A DNA stretch of 64,000 bases, taken from positions 120,431 through 184,430 of the forward strand of contig JAIXQA010000075.1 of the NCBI GenBank assembly GCA_027485915.1, read 5' to 3'. Under the pieces are notes generated by a model. It was not told the origin of the DNA, searched no databases, and saw nothing but the letters and a program-made list of their open reading frames with translations. Positions within the stretch are counted from its first letter, which is position 1. The number at the start of each line of letters is the position of its first letter. Below, in pieces: positions 57,927-64,000 of the stretch. The translations under genes were made by a program, and so were the position numbers. Source of the stretch: Alphaproteobacteria bacterium (lineage in GTDB: Bacteria > Pseudomonadota > Alphaproteobacteria > Caulobacterales > Aquidulcibacteraceae).

Positions 57927-58741
57927 CCCGGCGGCACGGCCCTAAAACTTTGCACAAGGCTTTCAGCAACCAAGCGCCAGCCATCCACCAGTACGAAGAA
58001 GATTAGCTTAAACGGCAGCGATACAACGACCGGTGGCAACATCATCATGCCCATCGCCATCAAAAGCGATGCCACAACCAGATCAATTACCAAAAACGGC
58101 ACGAACAAGAGAAACCCGATCTCAAAGGCACGCCGCAATTCGGAAATCATAAAGGCCGGCGTGACCACGCGCATCGGTAACGCTTGCGCATTTTGTGGGG
58201 TCGGGATGCGAGCTAGACGGATAAAAAGCTCAAGGTCTTTTTCGCGTGTCTGTGCCAACATGAATTGTTTCAAGGGCTCGGTTGCGCGCGGCCAGGCTTG
58301 CTCCATCGTCACCTCTTGCTTGGTCAGAGGGGCAATGCCCTCATTCCAACTCCGCTCAAACGTCGGCTGCATGATGAAGGCAGTCAGAAACAGCGCGAGC
58401 GAGACCATCACCGCATTGGGAGGCGCTTGTTGTAGGCCGATGGCCGTCCGTAACAAGGACAATACCACGACGATCCTTACGAAGCTCGTCGTCATAATCA
58501 CGACGGAAGGGGCGAGTGAAAGAACAGTGATCAGCGCAACCGTCTGAACAACACGCTCGGTCAACCCAGTCCCAGTTCCTAAGTCCAGATTGATGCTCTG
58601 CGCCATAGCGGTGGCAACCCCCAGCATAGAGGCACCCATCGCGCACACAAAAATAATCAGCCAACGCTGAAGAAGGCGCTTTAGCTCTGCCTTAGATTGG
58701 CCGTGAGCGGGCGAGGCTTTCTGCGGGGCTTTGGGCTTCAT
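57923..58741 (-). CDS. fliP: Flagellar type III export protein FliP
   Basis: LSLAPSVVIMTTSFVRIVVVLSLLRTAIGLQQAPPNAVMVSLALFLT; VVTPAFMISELRRAFEIGFLLFVPFLVIDLVVASLLMAMGMMMLPP. Confidence 0.97.
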   Translation of the reverse strand: MKPKAPQKASPAHGQSKAELKRLLQRWLIIFVCAMGASMLGVATAMAQSINLDLGTGTGLTERVVQTVALITVLSLAPSVVIMTTSFVRIVVVLSLLRTAIGLQQAPPNAVMVSLALFLTAFIMQPTFERSWNEGIAPLTKQEVTMEQAWPRATEPLKQFMLAQTREKDLELFIRLARIPTPQNAQALPMRVVTPAFMISELRRAFEIGFLLFVPFLVIDLVVASLLMAMGMMMLPPVVVSLPFKLIFFVLVDGWRLVAESLVQSFRAVPPG

Positions 58742-59064
58742 TGGGGATTGCCTGTGACTGAAGGAACAGCGAGCTGATCGGGAATGGCAATGTCTGGGTC
58801 GACGGGCTTGGAACTAAGTGTGCTCGCCCCGGTGGGGGAGACCAAAACCAGATGCTCTTGGTCATCGCACTGGATGAGGATGGCACGAGTCCGCCCGGCA
58901 TCCAGCCACAATTGTTCAACCAGCTTCAGTCGCCCCTTGGTCAGGCGGGGCATTTGGCCTTGCATCAACCCATAACGTCGGGCCAACCAGGCTGCTCCAA
59001 GCAATAGGCCCAGCGTAAACGCGAGGGCAGCCGCTGCCCGAACAAGGTCCAAGAAAAATTCCAT
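58738..59064 (-). CDS. fliO: Flagellar biosynthetic protein FliO
   Basis: Single TM, then LKLVEQLWLDAGRTRAILIQCDDQEHLVLVSPTG. ATGA overlap with fliP. Confidence 0.85.
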   Translation of the reverse strand: MEFFLDLVRAAAALAFTLGLLLGAAWLARRYGLMQGQMPRLTKGRLKLVEQLWLDAGRTRAILIQCDDQEHLVLVSPTGASTLSSKPVDPDIAIPDQLAVPSVTGNPQ

Positions 59065-59145
59065 TGGTCAGCCCTCTATCCTAGATGCCATACCACCCAG
59101 TTTGCGCGCGCTTGTGCTCGTGTAATCCCGCGTCACCCGCTCCGG

Positions 59146-59160
59146 TTAATCAAAAGTTAA
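59146..59160. promoter_or_regulatory. CtrA-like box 1 between fliO and flgB
   Basis: TTAA-TCAAAAG-TTAA. Confidence 0.7.
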
Positions 59161-59179
59161 CAAAAGGCCTTCATAGTTC

Positions 59180-59194
59180 TTAATCAGTGCTTAA
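59180..59194. promoter_or_regulatory. CtrA-like box 2 between fliO and flgB
   Basis: TTAA-TCAGTGC-TTAA, followed by CCAT (TTAACCAT half-site). Confidence 0.75.
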
Positions 59195-59243
59195 CCATGA
59201 TCACTTCATCATTACAGATGCGAAGAATCGCAAGGATCAGGTC

Positions 59244-59687
59244 ATGGGCATCACCGACACGCCATTTTTTAACGTTTTGCGCGAACGTATGGGCTTTCTG
59301 AATGAACGTCAGAAGCTTTTGGCTGAAAATGTCGCCAACGCGTCCACACCTAAATATGTGCCGCGTGATTTGGATGGTCGCGCGTTCGCCGATGCAATTG
59401 CGCGTCAAATGCCACAAGCGCGTAGCGGACTAGCAGGGGCGGCACCTTTGGCCCCGGTCAAAATGGCGGCAACGCGGGCAGGCCATCTTGATGGGGGGGC
59501 ACCCGCGGCAGGGTCTGGCCGTGCGATCAAGGCACCTGACAGCGAGGTTACCCTCGATGGCAATGCGGTGGTCTTGGAAGAACAAATGATCAAAGTGGCC
59601 GATACGCGCATGAATTATGACGCGGCTCTAGGTCTCTATCAAAAAGGTCTGCAATTGATGCGCTTGGCATCGCGTAAGCCGCAATAG
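59244..59687 (+). CDS. flgB: Flagellar basal body rod protein FlgB
   Basis: FFNVLRERMGFLNERQKLLAENVANASTPKYVPRDLDGRAF; VVLEEQMIKVADTRMNYDAALGLYQKGLQLM. Confidence 0.94.
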   Translation: MGITDTPFFNVLRERMGFLNERQKLLAENVANASTPKYVPRDLDGRAFADAIARQMPQARSGLAGAAPLAPVKMAATRAGHLDGGAPAAGSGRAIKAPDSEVTLDGNAVVLEEQMIKVADTRMNYDAALGLYQKGLQLMRLASRKPQ

Positions 59688-59698
59688 GAAGATAAGCC

Positions 59699-60112
59699 AT
59701 GTCAGATATGAATGCTGCGCTCAATGTTGCTGCTTCCGGCCTTCGCGCTCAAACCGCGCGAATGAAGGTGATTGCGGAAAACATCGCCAATGCGAATTCA
59801 ACCGCGCCCAATCCAGGGGCCGATCCCTATCAGCGCAAAGTCAGCGTATTTGGCCAAGTTCTCAATCGCGAGAATGGTACCACGGAAGTCAAAATGACGA
59901 AGGTCCAGCGGGATACTTCTGATTTCCGTTTGCGCTATGACCCAACCCATCCCGGTGCCAATGCCGAGGGCTATGTGAAATTGCCGAACGTCAACACGTT
60001 GATTGAAAGCCTCGACATGCGTGAGGCTCAGCGTGCCTATGAAGCCAACCTCAATGTCGTTGAAAGCGCGCGGGCGATGATGTCGCGCACGCTGGATCTC
60101 TTGCGCCGCTAA
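59699..60112 (+). CDS. flgC: Flagellar basal body rod protein FlgC
   Basis: NVAASGLRAQTARMKVIAENIANANST; VNTLIESLDMREAQRAYEANLNVVESARAMMSRTLDLLRR. Confidence 0.96.
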   Translation: MSDMNAALNVAASGLRAQTARMKVIAENIANANSTAPNPGADPYQRKVSVFGQVLNRENGTTEVKMTKVQRDTSDFRLRYDPTHPGANAEGYVKLPNVNTLIESLDMREAQRAYEANLNVVESARAMMSRTLDLLRR

Positions 60113-60140
60113 GCGCGTTTTTTCAGGAGAAACCTGAGCC

Positions 60141-60449
60141 ATGAATTCTGCTGCTCTTCTGGCTGCCAAAGCCTATGGTGCTGCCGCTGGTGGTGCCGCC
60201 CCCAGCACGGGACCTGCCATCGCAGATACCAATTTCAATTTTTCAGCCATGTTGGCCCAACAAGTCTCCTCCACCGTAGAGGCAACCAAGGCGGCAGAAA
60301 CCCAAGCCGCGCAAGCGGTGACAGGCAAGGCTGAAATGGTCGATGTCGTGACAGCTGTTGCCGCTGCCGAAGTGCAGATGGAAACCATGCTGGCTTTCCG
60401 CGATCAGGCGATCCAAGCCTATCAGGAAATCATGCGGATGCCGATCTAG
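60141..60449 (+). CDS. fliE: Flagellar hook-basal body complex protein FliE
   Basis: DVVTAVAAAEVQMETMLAFRDQAIQAYQEIMRMPI. Confidence 0.93.
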   Translation: MNSAALLAAKAYGAAAGGAAPSTGPAIADTNFNFSAMLAQQVSSTVEATKAAETQAAQAVTGKAEMVDVVTAVAAAEVQMETMLAFRDQAIQAYQEIMRMPI

Positions 60450-60516
60450 CTCTAAGTGCCCGCCAAACCTGTGTGGCAAACTTGTATCTCCAGCCAATCT
60501 AGCCCAGATCAGGCGC

Positions 60517-61425
60517 ATGAGCAGAAGTTTGATCTATGGTGATATTCCCACCGGGCTGGTTGATATGCCGCACGATGGCGTGCAGGTTTCGCCGCTGCAT
60601 CCGGGCGCTGTCACCTTGGACGCCCTGAAAGAAGGCTCTTATTCCGGCCTCGTGATGCGGGCACCTTCCAATACGATTGAGCGCCGACATGAAATCGCTT
60701 TGGCACTGCGCGCACTGGCACCGGGTTCCCCCCTCACGATTTTGGCCCCAAAAGATAAGGGCGGCACCCGCCTCGCGAAAGACTTGCAGGGCTTTGGCGT
60801 AAGGGTGTCAGACCAGCCGAAACGTCATCACCGCATCTGCCAAGGCACGCGTCCAGAGGCCATCCGACACATCGAAGAGGCCTTGGCGGAAGGCGGGTTG
60901 CGCCCCTTACCTGACCTCGGCATTTGGGGGCAGCCGGGCCTCTTTAGCTGGGATCGTATCGATGCAGGCACCCAAGCTTTGATGGACGCCTTACCGGCTT
61001 TGTCCGGGAGGATCGCCGATTTTGGGTGTGGGGCGGGGGTGTTATCTCGCTTTGTTTTACAAAGCCCCAAGGTCACCGCGGTAACCGGCTTTGACCTTGA
61101 TCGACGCGCGATTGCAGCAGCCCATAAGACCATAGCCGATCCGCGCTTTTCCAGCGTCTGGGTCGATCTTGTTGCCGAAGGAACAGGCGAGCAAACGTTC
61201 GATGCCATCGTGATGAATCCACCATTTCACCGCGCCGGGATCGAAGATCAGACCCTGGGGATGGCGATGATTGGCCGCGCCGCTGAGGCTTTGCGCCCCG
61301 GGGGCACCCTCTGGCTAACTGCCAACCGTCACCTGCCTTATGAAGCTGTTTTGAAAGCGCGCTTTGCCAGCTTCACCCTGAAATCTGAAGTGCAGGGCTT
61401 CAAAGTTTATCAGGCGATCCGATGA
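60517..61425 (+). CDS. RsmC-like class I methyltransferase
   Basis: GRIADFGCGAGVLSRFVL; FDAIVMNPPFHRAGIEDQTLGMAMI; LRPGGTLWLTANRHLPYE. Start ATG 60517. Confidence 0.88.
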   Translation: MSRSLIYGDIPTGLVDMPHDGVQVSPLHPGAVTLDALKEGSYSGLVMRAPSNTIERRHEIALALRALAPGSPLTILAPKDKGGTRLAKDLQGFGVRVSDQPKRHHRICQGTRPEAIRHIEEALAEGGLRPLPDLGIWGQPGLFSWDRIDAGTQALMDALPALSGRIADFGCGAGVLSRFVLQSPKVTAVTGFDLDRRAIAAAHKTIADPRFSSVWVDLVAEGTGEQTFDAIVMNPPFHRAGIEDQTLGMAMIGRAAEALRPGGTLWLTANRHLPYEAVLKARFASFTLKSEVQGFKVYQAIR

Positions 61426-62171
61426 GCCGACCGGTGCAGACCGCCCGGCTCGACCGCCTATTAGCCAATATGGGCTATGGCTCACGGCGCGATATTGGCT
61501 TGATGACGAAAGCGGGTTGGATTTCATTGGATGGCGAGATCGTGCGCGATGAGGCCGCCCGTGTGCGGCTGGAAGCCGATTTATCAGCTCGTCTCTTGAT
61601 CCGTGGCAAAAGGCTCGATCCCTTACCCGGCATGGTCATCATGGTGCACAAGCCCTTGGGCGTGACTTGTTCGCGCAAAGAGGCGGGCACACTTATCTAT
61701 GACCTCCTGCCCGACCGTTGGCGGGCGCGCGACCCCGCTTTATCTACAGTCGGGCGGCTCGATAAAGAGACCTCCGGCCTCATTCTCATGACCGATGATG
61801 GCGACCTGTTGCACAAAATCATCTCGCCCAAGCACCATGTGCCCAAGCGCTATGTCGTTACGCTGGATCGGCCGCTGAACGGCCTTGAGGCAGCCACTTT
61901 TGCTGCAGGTGGTCTTATGCTTGACGGAGAGACCAAGCCACTTTTGCCGGCAGAGCTCGAGGTGACGGGGGAGCGCTCAGCCACTTTGACCTTGCATGAG
62001 GGACGCTATCATCAGGTACGGCGGATGTTTGCCGCCATTGGCAATCACGTCACTGGCCTTCACCGCGACCAGATTGGCGCGTTGAGCCTGCCAGAAGACC
62101 TAAAGGCCGGCAGTCTGCGCCTGATGACCGAGGCCGATGTCGCAAAACTATTTGCGGTTCCGGCCAAGTAA
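61422..62171 (+). CDS. rsuA: RsuA-family 16S rRNA pseudouridine synthase
   Basis: RLDRLLANMGYGSRRDIGLMTKAG; VGRLDKETSGLILMTDDGDLLHKIISPKHHVPKRYVVTL; EGRYHQVRRMFAAIGNHV. Confidence 0.92.
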   Translation: MSRPVQTARLDRLLANMGYGSRRDIGLMTKAGWISLDGEIVRDEAARVRLEADLSARLLIRGKRLDPLPGMVIMVHKPLGVTCSRKEAGTLIYDLLPDRWRARDPALSTVGRLDKETSGLILMTDDGDLLHKIISPKHHVPKRYVVTLDRPLNGLEAATFAAGGLMLDGETKPLLPAELEVTGERSATLTLHEGRYHQVRRMFAAIGNHVTGLHRDQIGALSLPEDLKAGSLRLMTEADVAKLFAVPAK

Positions 62172-62213
62172 GGTCACGATCGAGAGACAATAAACAAAAA
62201 CGGGAGGTCCGCC

Positions 62214-63539
62214 ATGACCAAGAAATTTATAAAAGCGCGCTGCATATTACTCGCTTTTGCTGGCACATTGACTGCCGGGGCAGCCTTGGCCCAAGCACCG
62301 GCAACGCCACCAGCGCCTCAACCACGCTTAGATTGGCAAAAGTCTGGCTATAATGTTGGCTTCCCAGCGCCAGCCGATAAGCGCGTCACCCGCGACAATG
62401 CCCTTGTTTATCCCTATACAGGCTGGAGCTATCAGCATGTGCGCGAGTTGTTTCCAACCCGCAGCGTGGCGCGCGGTGGCCCGGTAAGCCCATTACCCAG
62501 CCAGCCTATCTCCCTCGATGATCTGACGTTTACTGTGATGGATCTCGGCGGTAATCGCCGTCCGATCAGCTGGGCTGAGTTTGAAGCCGAAACCCATACG
62601 GATGCCATGCTCGTCTTGCATCAGGGCAAGATCGTTTATGAGCGCTATGCCAATGGCATGGCACCAGAAAGTCAACATTTGCTGTTTTCAGTCACAAAGT
62701 CGTTTGTTGGCCTGTTGGCAGAACTTTTGATCTATGATGGCAAATTGGACGAGACCGCAAAGGTCACGACCTATGTGCCAGAGCTTGCAGGCTCAGCTTG
62801 GGAAGCAGCAACGGTGCGCGATCTGATGGATATGCGCGACGGGGTTAGCTTTGATGAAAACTATGCCAATCCCAATGCTGAAATTCACCGCTATGCTTTG
62901 GCTTGGGGCTGGGGGCCGGCCAATATCCCCGCACCCAAGGGCGTTTATGAAGCTCTCCCGACGCTCAAAACTCGCTTTGCAGAGTCTGGTGGGCCATTCC
63001 GCTACCGGTCTGCGGCAACAGATGCATTAGGTTGGGTGATTGTGCGAGCAAGTGGGCAGAGCCTTGCTAGCCTCGTCTCAGAACGGGTTTGGAAGCGTTT
63101 GGGCGTTGACCATGACGCAACCTGGGCAATTGACCCAGCTGGTCAGGAAATCGCGGCAGCTGGCCTGAATGTTACAGCCCGTGACCTTGCACGTTTGGGC
63201 GAGATGCTGCGCCAAGACGGCCGCTTCAATGGTGCGCAAATCATTCCGGCAGCGGTCGTACAAAAGATCAAGGCAGGCGGCGATAATGCTGCGTTTCGGG
63301 CTTCAAACCCCATTCCGGCGCGTCTCAATTGGTCTTATCGCAGCCAATTCTGGATCAGTCATGATACCAACCAAAGCTTCAATCTGTTCGGAGTGGCGGG
63401 ACAGCGCGTCTATATCGACCCCAAGAACCAAATCGTGATCGTCCGCTTCGGCAGCCACCCCGTTCTGTCTAACCTCTACACCGCCGCCATTCATGATGCC
63501 GCCTTTGGGGCCTTGACGACAAAACTAACGGGACGGTGA
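62214..63539 (+). CDS. Serine hydrolase, class C beta-lactamase-like (paralogue of 27929..29155)
   Basis: LFSVTKSFVGLLAE (SxxK); FRYRSAATDALGW; DATWAIDPAGQEIAAAGLNVTARDLARLGEML. Confidence 0.88.
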   Translation: MTKKFIKARCILLAFAGTLTAGAALAQAPATPPAPQPRLDWQKSGYNVGFPAPADKRVTRDNALVYPYTGWSYQHVRELFPTRSVARGGPVSPLPSQPISLDDLTFTVMDLGGNRRPISWAEFEAETHTDAMLVLHQGKIVYERYANGMAPESQHLLFSVTKSFVGLLAELLIYDGKLDETAKVTTYVPELAGSAWEAATVRDLMDMRDGVSFDENYANPNAEIHRYALAWGWGPANIPAPKGVYEALPTLKTRFAESGGPFRYRSAATDALGWVIVRASGQSLASLVSERVWKRLGVDHDATWAIDPAGQEIAAAGLNVTARDLARLGEMLRQDGRFNGAQIIPAAVVQKIKAGGDNAAFRASNPIPARLNWSYRSQFWISHDTNQSFNLFGVAGQRVYIDPKNQIVIVRFGSHPVLSNLYTAAIHDAAFGALTTKLTGR

Positions 63540-63574
63540 GGGGACTTTGTACCAGATCTTGTGCCGCAGACCGG

Positions 63575-63976
63575 CGGAGGTCCCCGCTCTCCACCGCGTT
63601 CCGGCGGGGATGGCGGCGGTTTTGAAGGGCTATCTAGTCTCGAAGCGGTTTTGGTGATCCCTTTGGTCCACCAAACCGCAAATGAAATTGTTTTGACGAC
63701 CCAGATGTCGCGCTCATCCTCGATCATCCATTTTGGTGAAACAGGGTTTTCACCAAAATGGGTCTAGATGGAAAAATCCTCAAGCAATGTCATCCCCGAT
63801 GGCGTCAGCCAATCGGGGATCTCCTGCCGCAAAGTCCCCTGAGGCCCCCGCTTTCCAGCGGGGATAGCGGTGGTTTTGAAGAGCTAATTTGTCTAGAAGC
63901 GGTTTTGGAGATCCCTTTGGTCCACCAAACCGCTTTGAATAGCGTGATCGGGCGATCTGACGAGTCAAGTCCGCTT
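63575..63976. repeat. Hairpin-rich mosaic intergenic repeat, locus 2
   Basis: Perfect hairpin CCATTTTGGTGAAA-CAGGGT-TTTCACCAAAATGG (63728-63761); ATCCCCGAT...ATCGGGGAT (63792-63820); CCCCGCTttccAGCGGGG (63846-63863); two copies of GAAGCGGTTTTGGwGATCCCTTTGGTCCACCAAACCGC (~63642-63679, ~63896-63933). Confidence 0.8.
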
Positions 63977-64000
63977 CGCGCCGCTGCGCGGCAGATTTCC

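Overview
This 64 kb chromosomal window comes from an alphaproteobacterium. FliX/FlbY, CtrA-like TTAA-N7-TTAA boxes and a sigma54-like flgF promoter suggest Caulobacterales or a close relative (inference). About 65 protein-coding genes are supported. No rRNA, tRNA, CRISPR array, prophage or transposase was recognised. The main blocks are: pyrimidine genes with a pyrC homologue that lacks catalytic residues; mutL, lspA, argJ, mutT and an orphan Flp pilin; icd and an HxlR locus; prs, lgt, ubiK and proC; a MarR/OmpR/histidine-kinase cluster; ilvE; a hybrid sensor kinase; an SDR-folB-nnrD cluster; ppk2, rsmE, a bacterial alternative oxidase and gshA; hemF, trmL and petABC; and a ~16 kb flagellar region (flbY-cheL/flgJ-flgI, fliX, dksA, flgHAGF, fliL-fliM-DUF6468-MotE-like, a 1258-aa secreted TPR protein, fliPO, flgBC-fliE). 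The strongest leads are: (1) the MotE-like plus giant TPR protein module in the fliLM operon region, a candidate stator or motor scaffold; (2) a predicted inactive dihydroorotase partner of PyrB; (3) paired CtrA boxes and a sigma54 promoter in the flagellar intergenic regions; (4) a mosaic, hairpin-rich dispersed repeat at ~34.0-34.5 kb and ~63.5-64.0 kb; (5) a complete alternative oxidase; (6) an unannotated 26-aa membrane microprotein. All calls come from reading the sequence; no searches were run.
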